Part shown: positions 46,901 to 56,145 of the stretch, in pieces
Layout of the letters: each line of letters begins with the position of its first letter
Position numbering within the stretch: the stretch's first letter is position 1
DNA from: Alopecurus myosuroides
Taxonomy: Eukaryota > Streptophyta > Magnoliopsida > Poales > Poaceae
Direction: 5' to 3'
Assembly (NCBI GenBank): GCA_028641055.1
Contig: CM054058.1
Location: forward strand, 239,802,187 to 239,866,186
Length of the DNA: 64,000 nucleotides
The notes under the pieces: model-generated
What the model was told of the DNA's origin: nothing
What the model saw: the letters and a program-made list of their open reading frames with translations, nothing else
Database searches by the model: none
Position numbers and translations under genes: made by a program

Positions 46901-48869
46901 AAAAAATACTTTGTTAACTAGTAATACATCTATAACTTGTATATCAGGTATATACTCCTGAGCTGGACTTTTCCAGTTATCTTCTTTTTCTGCCATATAT
47001 CCTTTTGTAATTCTATTTTCAATATTTCCTTTTCTTTACAAGAAGAATCATTCAACATCAAACAACGCTAGTCGTACTAGCTCATTTTCCTTGGCGTGTT
47101 AGTCATATACTATCACCCATTGAGTCATACTTTGAGTTTGATTGTTCTACTAATATCACCATATTAATAGCATTCTTCTAGATTCCACTCTTAGCAATCT
47201 CCAAGCAAGGTAAACGATATTTACCCATACTTTTAATCCATCCCATCATAACAATTTTATGATTAAGGTACTATAGCTCGAAGGAAGGAATTTAGAGGAT
47301 AATTTTTAGCGCCCAACTTCTTGGAATATTCAAAACGCCTAGCGTCTTCAATCATTGCATATATTCAAATAATATAAGCATACATTGTCAAGCTAAATTA
47401 TACTCAGTCATGTTGCCACACATAAGTTTCTAGATATCAATATATCTTTCACTTGATTGTTTCTGAAAACAATTCTTTTCAGTTCCTAAATCACCTTGAT
47501 CAACAAAAACATTCTTTTGAAGATAAAGTAATATGGAAGCAACCATGACTCTGGATTCTAAGTAGGAATTATTTTCTCTCTAGATCAATCAATCATTAAC
47601 CATATGGAGCTAGGTAGGAAATACCTAAAATCTACAATAAGACTCAATTTTAAATTTCACTAATACGGTACCAATCTTAAATGGTATTTACCAGCTCATA
47701 ACAGTTATATCTCAATTAACAATCTAAGTGTAAGGTAGTTTTGTGGATGCCAATGAATACTACAATTTTTGCAAATTTATTTTGATTGGTTGTTCATGAT
47801 AAATAAGTTCAAGTTAATTCAAAATTATGCCATGAACTCCCACTCAAAAACAACATCCCTCTAGTCGTTTTAGTGATTACACGAACCAAATTCATTACAC
47901 CAAAATCGATCATCACGTGAGATGATGTAGCTTCAAAGGCGAACATCGACATGTTCATCATATCATCCATATGACTCATGCTTTACCTTTCGGTTACGTG
48001 TTCCGAGGCCATGTCTGTACATGCTAGGCTCGCCAAGTAGAACCATAGTATCGCGTGTGTTTCAAGGCCATGTATGTACATGCTAGGCTTGAAAACACCT
48101 GTTGTATGCGAATGTTGAGTCTATCACACCCGATCATCACGTGGTGTCTCGAAACGACGAACTTTCTTAACGGTGCATACTAAGGAAGAACACATTATTA
48201 TCTTGATATTAAGTGAGAGGTATCATCTTATAATTCTGTCGTCGCTATCTAAGCAAAATAAGATGCATAAAAAGGATTAACATCACAGGTAAGGATAATG
48301 TGATATGATATGGTCCTTCTTGCACTTGATCTCCATCATGTGCATCATGGTATGATCTCCATCATTCCACCGGCGTGGCACCAATGTGCATGGCACCTCC
48401 ATTTTGATTGTCCATCAATAATAAGACAACTATATGGCTCTCTTACGGTATATCAGTAATTTACAAAAGAGATCATCTCATAATCAAATTTGTAACATTG
48501 ACCATATCATATCACATGCCCAGCAAAAACTAGTTAGACGCCTCTAATTTATTTTTGCATATTTTACGTGGCTTTAGGGATTTCGAGGATAGAACCGTTC
48601 ATACCTACGAACATCAACCACAACGTTGATAAACATATTTTTAACAACCCTACGTAGATTAGATCTTAACTATAGTTGGAGAAACGGACACCCCCTCAGC
48701 CACAAGTGAGACAGGTCTCACGTACATAGTACACGTAAAGTTTGTCTAAGGAAGCTTCATCCAACTATGCCACTAAGATCAAAAAATACCCAAGGAGGCA
48801 ATAACATGATCATCAACACCCACATACACCTATGTGTTCTACCCGTACAAAATATCTACGCATAGATCC
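43938..48869 (-). pseudogene. Element C internal region, decayed copia pol
   Basis: There is no long ORF in this 4.9-kb AT-rich stretch, but minus-strand remnants are visible. LYVDD of copia RT lies at 44893-44882 with hydrophobic context. An integrase-like piece near 46400-46250 reads approximately DIIHIDVYSP with stops. Integrase upstream of RT in the element's direction fits the copia order. All frames are full of stops. I found no separate gene here. Confidence 0.65.
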
Positions 48870-48882
48870 GGCTCTGATACCA
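48870..48882 (-). other. Primer binding site of element C
   Basis: On the minus strand TGGTATCAGAGCC follows the LTR end CTACA after one base. This is the initiator-Met type and sets the element's orientation. Confidence 0.9.
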
Positions 48883-48883
48883 C

Positions 48884-50542
48884 TGTAGCATTCATTGCAT
48901 AGAAAACAAAAAAAATTCCTACGCGCGAAACACCCGAAAGGCCAAGATCTAATCTAGGAGATGAAGTGCAACAGGGAGAAAGAGGGTCTTAAGAAAACAT
49001 ACGCTCGAATATTCTAAGTGTTACGAGATCGAATCTCGTTGTTGGCGTAGTCTTACTCACACCGATCCCGAGAGCGAGATGACGTGCACCACAATCCGGC
49101 GGTCCCTCCGTGATCGGTCACATGTACGGTTGATGACGACCTCTGTTCCCTCGATCCAACAGGGTAGCAGAAGTAGAGGATCCCTCGGAACTCCAGCAGA
49201 ACGATGGCGTGGTGGTGGTGAAGAATCCCACGGTCAGGTCTTCGCCAAGCCGAAGACCATGGAATGGAGCAGCGGGTGGAGAGGAAGTGAATATGACACC
49301 AAGTGTGTGGGGAGAGAGAGGTCCAGCCCCTCTTTATATAGGAGGGGGAGGCAGCCACGAATTTTTGGTGCCTCCACCTCTCCCCTCATCATGTGGGTGG
49401 AGTCTCCACTCAACCCACTCATTCTCCCATCAATTCCCACTCAAAATTCCAAAGGTTTTTTTTAATAAATAAATAAAACAATTTCATTTATTTATTTTAA
49501 TATTTGTTAATCCTATTAACAAACATTAACACTTACCCTCTTGAACTATTTGTTAATCAAACATTAACATATACCACCTTGAACTATTTCAATATTCCCC
49601 GAAACAATTCCGGTGACTATTTCAATATTCCCCAAAACAATTTCGGTGCTGCTCAAAACATTCTTCGTTATTCCGTATCCTCTCAAATGCGTCATCAAAC
49701 CTTAAGTGTGTCACCCTACGGTTCGTGAATAACATAGACATGATCAAGACTCCTCTCCGATCAATAATCAATAACAGGATCTGGAGATCCGTGATGACTC
49801 CTATATATTCAACGATGACTCTCGTGATCGTGTGAACCATCAACGTCGTGACTAATTCCCTTTGTCTCGCGATATTTTACTTGTCCGAGTTTCGATCATT
49901 GGTATCAACCATACCTTTTTCAATCTCGTTACCGACAAGTACTCTTTTCTCGTTTCCGTGATATGACATCCTTGTGACCTAGTCACGTGCTTGCAAGCGG
50001 TGTCGATGTGATATCACCGAGAGGGCCCAGAGTATATCTCTCCGGCATTTGGATGGACAAATCCCACTCTTGATTCATGATCCTCAACTAATACTTTTCG
50101 AATACCTAACGACACCTTTATAGTCACCCTGTTACGGTGTGACGTTTGATGACATCAAAGCACCCTTCCGGTACCAGTGATTGGCATGATCTCATGGTCT
50201 AAGGAATAAGTTACTTCGTATGCAAGATATAACAATATAAACTAAATGACTTGATCGTATTGTTATCTTGATATTGGGTCTATATTCATCACATCATTAT
50301 ACAAATGACATGACCCCGTTATTAACAACATCCAATGTTCATGATCAGGAAACCTTGATCATCTATTAATCAACGAGCTAGTTAAAAGAGAGGCTTTACT
50401 AGGAGCCATTGTTTGTTTATTAAACACACATGTATCAACGTTTCCGGTTAATACAATTCTAGCATGAGAAATAAACATTTATCATAAACAAGGAATAAGA
50501 TAATAACCACTTTATTATTGCCTCTCGGGCATATCCCCTTCA
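48884..50542 (-). repeat. Element C 5' LTR (1659 bp)
   Basis: In element direction it runs from 50542 (TGAAGG, then GATATGCCCGAGAGGCAAT) to 48884 (CTACA). This start is typical of the Angela/BARE group of grass copia elements. A TATA box TATATAAA lies at 49340-49333. It is clearly diverged from the left LTR, so C is older than B and D. Confidence 0.92.
49333..49340 (-). promoter_or_regulatory. TATA box of element C 5' LTR
   Basis: TATATAAA on the minus strand follows a CCCCCTCC run and precedes GAGGGG; the other LTR has the same motif at 23774-23767. Confidence 0.55.
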
Positions 50543-51828
50543 CAAACTTGGTGGGGGACTTCTGGTTGAAAGGTTTCTTCTTGAAGTGAGGTTTCTTGTA
50601 AGCAACCTTGGACTTGTCCTTGCGAATGAGCTTGCCACCATGACGTTTTCTATTCTCATAGGGACACTTCGCAATGAAATGGTACTTATCTTGACAATTG
50701 AAGCAAGACCTCACCCTTTGAGTCCCTTCCTTTCCATAGCGATACTTGGTCTTCTCCTCTATATATGCCTTGGCCTTAGATGAATTCTTCCAAAAAAATT
50801 GCATGGTAAGAGCAATGACATCTTTGAGCACGGGGTCATATTCTTGATCCTTCAACAGATCCAAGTCCTCAAAGCAATCTTCTTCATACTCAACCTCCCT
50901 TGAGGCCTTGACACAACCTTGGCCTTCAAAGCAACCGATGCTCATTTGTGCATTCCTAGGGCTCTAGCATGGTTGTCAAGAGCATTTTTGGTTTGCACTT
51001 GATAGGAGGACACTTCTTGCATCACTTGGGTTGAGGTCAAGGATGCAAAGTCATGTCTTCCTTGAATGATCTTAAAGTCCGTGGGCTCAAAAGGCATGAG
51101 AGCAATCATGTATTTCTTTTTGATCCAAGCATCATCAATATACTTGGCATCGAAATTGTTGAATGCGGTGGCAAGAGTCTTGAGCCTTCGGTACATGTTT
51201 TCATGGCACTCACCATCATGCATATAGAACCCTTTGGCCTCATTGCTCAAGGTATCATACCTATTCCTTTGCATACTCTCATTTCCCACAAACATGACGA
51301 CAAGAGCGTCCCATGTTTCCTTGGCGGTGGAATATTGCTGAAGATGAGGCATGTGGTTAGGACCCACGACTTGTTGAATGATGGACAAGGCGGTGTAGTT
51401 GAGTTGACAATCTACGACTTCTCTTGTTGTCAATTTCTTGGGGTCATGTGGCTTGTACCCATATCGAGTGACCCTCCAAAGTTCTATACAAGAAGAGTTC
51501 AAGTGAGTTTCCACGTAATATTGCCACTCACCAAAAGAATGTGCATCAATTTTAGGAGGTTCTCCTCTAGGAATTATATGGGGATGTGGGATGGAGGATT
51601 GGGAGAATAGTGTCCTTCGACAGCGTGGAATTGTCATTTTCCTTCTGTACCCTAATCGGTGGAGTTCTTAGTTGAATCATCTTTAAGTGGTTCACCATTT
51701 GCCCCATTCTTGGCACCCTCCGGTGGTTCAACCGTAGGGGATGAAGTGGAGGTCTCCGGTTCCTTGGCTTCCATAAGTTGCAACATGCGTGTTCGCAACT
51801 CATCAATTTTGCCCTCCATGGATGAGGT
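50543..51828 (-). pseudogene. gag: Element E gag (UBN2-type capsid and CCHC knuckle), broken
   Basis: Minus-strand copia gag in pieces. An N-terminal segment has a coiled-coil start (SSMEGKIDELRTRMLQLMEA, 51828-51655), then TAG at 51654. The capsid domain in another frame is at 51637-50945 (WQYYVETHL, TAKETWDALVVMF, MYRRLKTL, DAWIKKKYMIALMP), ending in TGA. A zinc knuckle in a third frame follows, CFNCQDKYHFIAKC, near 50710-50670. The last codons before 50543 run in frame, once C is removed, into 23313. There are at least two frameshifts and two stops, so it is dead. The N-terminus is further right, beyond solo LTR G. Confidence 0.82.
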
Positions 51829-53359
51829 TGATACGTACATTTTGCATCACTATTTTATATCATAATTTTCTGTTAGTCGTCGATATATTTCATGTTATGA
51901 TGCATCCCTTATGTTATTTTATCTTATTTTGCATGTTTCATATTTTTTGCAGAATAAACACCTGGACCAGAAATTTGATAGAAAAAGCACCGTCGAGATA
52001 ACATATTTCAGAAGATCATAAGAAGAAGAGGGACACCGGGGTGTCTTATAAGTTAAGAGGAGGAGTCCAGCCAGAAGGGGAGTCAGAGGGGGGCCACCAG
52101 GGGGCCACACCATGAGGTGGCGCGCCTCCTGGCCGCGCCACCAGGTGGTGTGGCCACCCTGGCCCACCCCTGGTGGATATTTTTGGCGTACTTGGCCCCA
52201 AGGGAACCCTAAGCCTCAGACCATCATCGAAGAATTATTCCACCGCCGCCTCGGGGCGGAAAACACCCGAGAGAGAAAAGCTCTCTGGCAGGGAGAAATC
52301 TGCCGGGGAAATTCCTCTCCGGAGAGGGGAAATCATCGCCATCGTCACCGTCATCACTCCAGGCATCATCAAGATCGCCATCATCATCATCATCAACATC
52401 ATCATCATCATCATCATCAACACCAGCACCATCACCCTCATCATCCACCGTCATCCCGTTGTAACAATTAGGGGCCTCTATCGTTGTTTTACATTAGATC
52501 TCTCCCGATATGGATTACTTGTTAGTAGTTGATGCTTGTGAGATTTATCGGTGTTTTCCCTTTATGACCAGATTCTTATCGTCCATTATATCACCCTGAT
52601 TATGATCCATATGATGTCTTGTGATTAGTTCGTGTTGTTCTTGAGGACATGGGAGAAGTCAAGTTGTTAGTAGTGAAGTAATGTTGAGTAATATTTGATG
52701 GTTTGATATTTAAGTTGTGGTGTTATTCTTCTAGTGGTGTCATGTGAACGTCGACTACATGATACTTCACCATTTATGGGCCTAGGAGAATGCATCGTGT
52801 ATTTGGCTACTAATTGTGGGGTTGCCGGAGTGACAGAAAGCTAAACCCCAGTTAGGAAACCATTACACAAGGGAGCGTAGGATCCCGAAGTTTAAAGCTG
52901 TGGTTAGATTTATTTCTTAATTACTTTCTTGTAGTTGCGGATGCTTGCAAGGGGTATAATCACAAGTATGTATTAGTCTTGTATGGGACGGTACATTAGC
53001 ATACATTCACCCACACAACACTAATCAAAACACTAAGATTATTCAGCGGCATGGAACAAAAGCACTTGACAGAAACCTCCCGTGTGTCCTCGAGAATGTT
53101 TGTTAATCATAAGTAAACCCACCGGCTTGTCCTTTGCTGAAGAAAGGATTGGGCCACTTGCTACAATTATTATTACTGCATTTTATTTACTCGCACTTTA
53201 TTTATCTGCAATATCAAAAACCCCTACAAATTTATCTTTCAGTATTTACAGTTATTCCTTCATCGAAACTGCTTGTCAACACCTTCTGCTCCTCGTTGGG
53301 TTCGACACTCTTATTTATCGAAAGTACTACGATACACCCCCTATACTTGTGGGTCATCA
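51829..53359 (+). mobile_element. Element G: solo LTR, 1531 bp
   Basis: It starts TGATACGTACATTTTGC and ends GTGGGTCATCA, flanked by gaggt at 51824-51828 and 53360-53364. It has no internal domain, so it is a solo LTR. The style (TGATACG at the start, a CTCGTTGGGTTCGACAC box near the end) is common among grass gypsy LTRs. Orientation is by that resemblance. It sits in the gag of E, whose frame is restored when it is removed. It contains a CAT-rich microsatellite. Confidence 0.88.
52379..52447 (+). repeat. CAT/ATC microsatellite in solo LTR G
   Basis: An interrupted run of CATCAT units with CAACAT and CAGCAC interruptions. The antisense frame would give poly-Asp and is not evidence of a gene. 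Confidence 0.85.
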
Positions 53360-53364
53360 GAGGT

Positions 53365-53442
53365 CAAGCAATTGTTCAACTCCTTGAGATCATCTATAGT
53401 GACCTGCGCCACGGAACCGGTGACATCCGGATCATCGGCCAT
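53365..53442 (-). pseudogene. gag: Element E gag N-terminus
   Basis: ATG at 53442 begins MADDPDVTG; the frame runs through VTIDDLKELNN to 53365. With G and one gaggt copy removed it continues in frame into 51823. The distance from the primer site (53482) to the ATG is 39 bases, short but usual for such elements. Confidence 0.75.
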
Positions 53443-53481
53443 ACTAAACTCTTAGACGGTTAAGCCCAATAAAAGAGCGGA

Positions 53482-53494
53482 GGCTCTGATACCA
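53482..53494 (-). other. Primer binding site of element E
   Basis: TGGTATCAGAGCC on the minus strand, two bases after the LTR end CCGTTCA (53497). Initiator-Met type. Confidence 0.88.
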
Positions 53495-53496
53495 GC

Positions 53497-54768
53497 TGAA
53501 CGGATAGTAAGGGCACCTAGAGGGCGTGAATAGGTGCTACGACCAATTTAAATTTTTCTGCAAGATTAGGCTTGACACAAAGGTAAATTATCTAGATAAT
53601 GCAACTACGGTGAATTTACCTATATGACAAGAACAACAACAAACACAATACAAGCACAAGTAAAGGGGAAGGGAACGAGGTAACTGATATGAAGCACGCG
53701 GAGACACGATGTAATCCCGAGTTCCTCCTTGTTAAGGGAGTACGTCTCATTGGAGGGGTGTGAGCTTCGCCACAAAGGTCTCACCCTATTCTCCGATGAA
53801 CCCCGCCACAAAGGCCTAGTCCACCTTCCACTTTTGATCCACTTTGAGGCGGGAATCGAATCATTTACACACAAGCTTGGGGAACACACCCACAACCAAA
53901 TTGGGGGCTCCCAACACCAAGAATCACCAAGTGTAGCAAGAGGTCTAGGTTCTCCACAAATGGAAACCCTAGACTCAAATCCCTCAAGTGAATGAGGGGG
54001 AAATGAAGAACGGCTCGGTGAAGATGTAGATCGGGTCCTTCTCCTTCAATCCTCTGAATATCAACAAGTATGGTGGGAGGGATTGAGAGTAATTAAGGAT
54101 TTGGTGAACTCCATAAATGGTATTCAATGCAATGGACGAACTAGATCTCAAGGAGGAAGAGGAGGGGTATTTATAACCCCTCCCCAAATCTAGCCATTTG
54201 AGCAGAAAAATGGAACCGGATTATCTGGTTCAAATTTGAACCGGAATATCCGGTTATCCTCAATTCTTCAGATCTGGAATTCGACATCGTTGACCTCTAC
54301 CGGAATATCCGATTTGAGCGAATAATCCGGTTGCAATAATCCGGCTAGCTTCTGTCCCGAACAGGCTCCTCAACCGAAATATCCGGTTGATGTGAAATAA
54401 TCCGGTTGCAATAATCCGGTTGAGTTCTGCGTCTCCAACCTTCTAGTCCTTAGCCATTTTGAGCCTAAACTTCCACAACCAGAATATCCGTTTGTTCCAG
54501 AATAATCCGGTTGGAATAATCCGGCTCTTCTCTATCTCAAACTGGGTTGGTATCTTCCTAACCGGAATATCCGGTTGTCTTAGAATAGTCCGGTTAGAAT
54601 AATCCGGTTCCTCTTTGTCCCAAACCTCAATGATCTAACTTCACCGTTCTTTTGGTGATCGATGCGGATGTTGAAAATAACACCTGCACACTTAACGCCT
54701 CAATAAATAATGTACTTAGTATTGTTAACTAATGCAAAAAACCAACGGGAAGATGAAATGCACTTTTA
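53497..54768 (-). repeat. Element E 5' LTR (about 1272 bp)
   Basis: In element direction it starts near 54768 (TAAAAGTGCATTTC, with TA in place of TG) and ends CTATCCGTTCA at 53497. It shares blocks with K at the right edge, such as GAGTTCCTCC, GGAGGGGTGTGAGC and TTCTCCGATGAACCCCGCC. It includes an array of CCGG-containing repeats (54212-54612). The outer border is less sure because the terminal base has changed and the other TSD copy is outside the window. Confidence 0.72.
54212..54612. repeat. Dispersed CCGGAATATCCGG / ATAATCCGGTT repeats in E LTR
   Basis: The unit is roughly an AACCGGAATATCCGGTT palindrome, a spacer, then AATAATCCGGTTGCAATAATCCGGTT. It recurs about five times with base changes, spaced about 75-100 bases apart, between unrelated spacers. 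Each core is a near-perfect inverted repeat, and several TCCGG sites are clustered. Confidence 0.8.
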
Positions 54769-55387
54769 GTAGCTCTGTTGTTGCCTCAGAACGGCGGGCA
54801 GCTATCGCGGCCACGTCCAGATAGCCCAAGACGTCTGCGACCGCCTCCCATCGCAGGCTCGTTCTCTCTCTTGTCGTGGCTCGCCTCGTCATAGAGCCAC
54901 GGTGAGCTGTACGCGAGTCCGCCACTGCTCTACTCGCTGATGAAAAGAGGGGCATGTCTGCGTCCCATGCTTCTCGACTCGCCGATAAACTGAGGCTGCT
55001 TGGTTGCGTCCCCCTGTTGCTCGACTCGCCATGAGACATGAAGGAAGACCAAAGTGTGGCTGATCGGAGACCGGTGAGGCCGAGAGTGCCTCTTCCTTGC
55101 CCATTTCCCAAGTCCACCCTCACCCCATTCTGTTCATCGTTGTCCTGCTCTGCTCAAGAAACCAAAGCGCACATAAGAACAGAATCACAAAACAACAAAA
55201 ATAGAATGACAAGAGAAGACGATTAACCTTCGTCACTCTCCGTCTCAAAGAAGAAATCTCCACCAAGTTGGTGGGCCTCCCCATTGAAGTCTTTCAGATC
55301 ATCCAAGTTGATGGGATCGTTAAGGTCCAGATCATACATGGGTTTGAGCAAGAACCAGAGGAAGAAGACGATGACCATCACTTCCAT
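54769..55387 (-). pseudogene. Candidate two-exon gene in H, cut by the LTR of E
   Basis: Exon 1: ATG 55387 to 55228 (160 bases), with a hydrophobic start (VMVIVFFLWFLL), then DLDLNDPINLDDLKDF and an acidic FFFETESDE; an internal Met (MYDLDL) is an alternative start. A GTTAAT donor follows. Exon 2 starts at 55149 after TTGAGCAG; the phases fit and continue the acidic run (EQDNDEQNG). It is then Arg/Ser-rich until the LTR of E interrupts at 54769. Plant mariner transposases often start with acidic, DLN-rich segments, so this may be their N-terminus. No catalytic part is present, so this is not certain. Confidence 0.35.
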
Positions 55388-55841
55388 GGTGCCAAGCTCT
55401 TATAGGAGCTCTAAATTTTGAGTTTCAAATTCTATTTGCGTCCATCTACTTCGATTTGGGAATCCAATCTTGATCTACACCGTCCGATTTGGGAGCAATC
55501 CATGGCATCAAATTCTCCCCAATGGATGATGAACACCTTTTTCTCTGATTGGGCCAAAAGAATCACCATGGATTGCTTCTGGTTTTGGTAGCGCATGAAG
55601 AAGGGAGAGAGAGCGCACAGGATCGGGGGAGAGAGAGAGCCAAGATTGGTGGAGAGAGATATGTGGGATACGAAGAGATATGCTGTTGCAGAAATGAGGA
55701 GTCCAGAGAGCTAACATAGAGGAAAATAAGGAGAGTTACATGCGTGCATGCAGGGGAAATATGGGCAAGTTTAAACTCCTCCGATTCCTCCTTAATCGCC
55801 ATGCCCACAAATATACGCCTTCCTTAATGGAACGGAGGAAG
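54769..55841 (-). mobile_element. Element H: mariner/Stowaway-like element, one end
   Basis: At 55841, reading on the minus strand, the sequence begins CTTCCTCCGTTCCATTAAGG, the style of grass Stowaway/mariner terminal repeats, and is flanked by TA (55842-55843). Inside is a candidate two-exon gene. The other end is not in the window because E interrupts at 54768/54769. It could instead be an unrelated host gene with a nearby Stowaway MITE. Confidence 0.45.
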
Positions 55842-55873
55842 TATAGGATTGCGAAATAGAAACATGCAACTTT

Positions 55874-56145
55874 TTAAGGGAAACAAAACAATTTGTCGAC
55901 TTGTTTTAAATAAACTAACCATTTTTTTATCATGTACCTCTCCATTATAGAGTAATGAGAATACGGAAAATGCCTTGTAATATCAATATTTTCTTCTCTA
56001 ATAGGCCATTTCTCTACTAATGTGTCCCTTACTTTGTTATGAAGATTAGACCAACTTGTCGTGTCATAAATATCCACACGAATTGGTTTGTTGTTAAAAC
56101 TAGTAGATTATATATGAGATGAATTAAATACATGCTCATGATCAC
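55874..56145 (-). pseudogene. hAT transposase (TTF-type zinc finger start), part 2
   Basis: The minus-strand frame has [35 protein letters not shown] and [16 protein letters not shown], the order seen in the TTF-type N-terminal domain of ZMYM1-like hAT transposases of plants. After FCF the usual Cys pair is lost and a stop follows at 55874. A TAA lies upstream within the segment. It joins part 1 (62102-62330) in frame once I is removed. Confidence 0.65.

Larger units (their letters stand above)
23319..50542 (-). mobile_element. Element C: Angela/BARE-like copia, degenerate, split by D
   Basis: Minus-strand copia element inserted in the gag ORF of E. The LTRs are 48884-50542 (5' LTR, 1659 bp) and 23319-24345 plus 43305-43937 (3' LTR, 1660 bp after removing D). 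In its own direction the LTR starts TGAAGG and a GATATGCCC motif and ends CTACA. The primer site is 48882-48870. The internal region (43938-48869) is badly decayed. Flanking duplications are ctaac (23314-23318) and caaac (50543-50547), one mismatch apart. Taking the element and one duplication out restores the gag frame of E, which confirms the borders. Confidence 0.88.
21933..54768 (-). mobile_element. Element E: SIRE-like copia, apparently non-autonomous, heavily nested
   Basis: This is a minus-strand element visible in four pieces: 21933-23318, 50543-51828, 53365-53496 and its 5' LTR 53497-54768. The order in its own direction is LTR, primer site TGGTATCAGAGCC (53494-53482), a gag ORF from 53442, then a further ORF ending at 22169, then a region with TTTTTGGTG and AAAGAGGGAGAAG near 22095-22140 of the kind seen before SIRE polypurine tracts. 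No protease, integrase or RT is seen between gag and the last ORF. Its 3' LTR is not visible because A interrupts and runs off the window. A, C and G are inserted in it. Assignment to the SIRE/Maximus type is by LTR style and gag type. Confidence 0.7.

Noticed and set aside
43938..48869. Regulatory or non-coding RNA locus in the long ORF-free stretch
   Set aside because: Copia RT and integrase remnants on the minus strand and flanking LTRs explain it as a decayed element.
52224..52454. Poly-Asp / poly-Met open frames on the minus strand
   Set aside because: They are translations of the CAT microsatellite in solo LTR G.
54212..54612. CRISPR-like array
   Set aside because: Repeats are diverged, palindromic and irregularly spaced within a plant LTR; no cas genes and a eukaryotic context.
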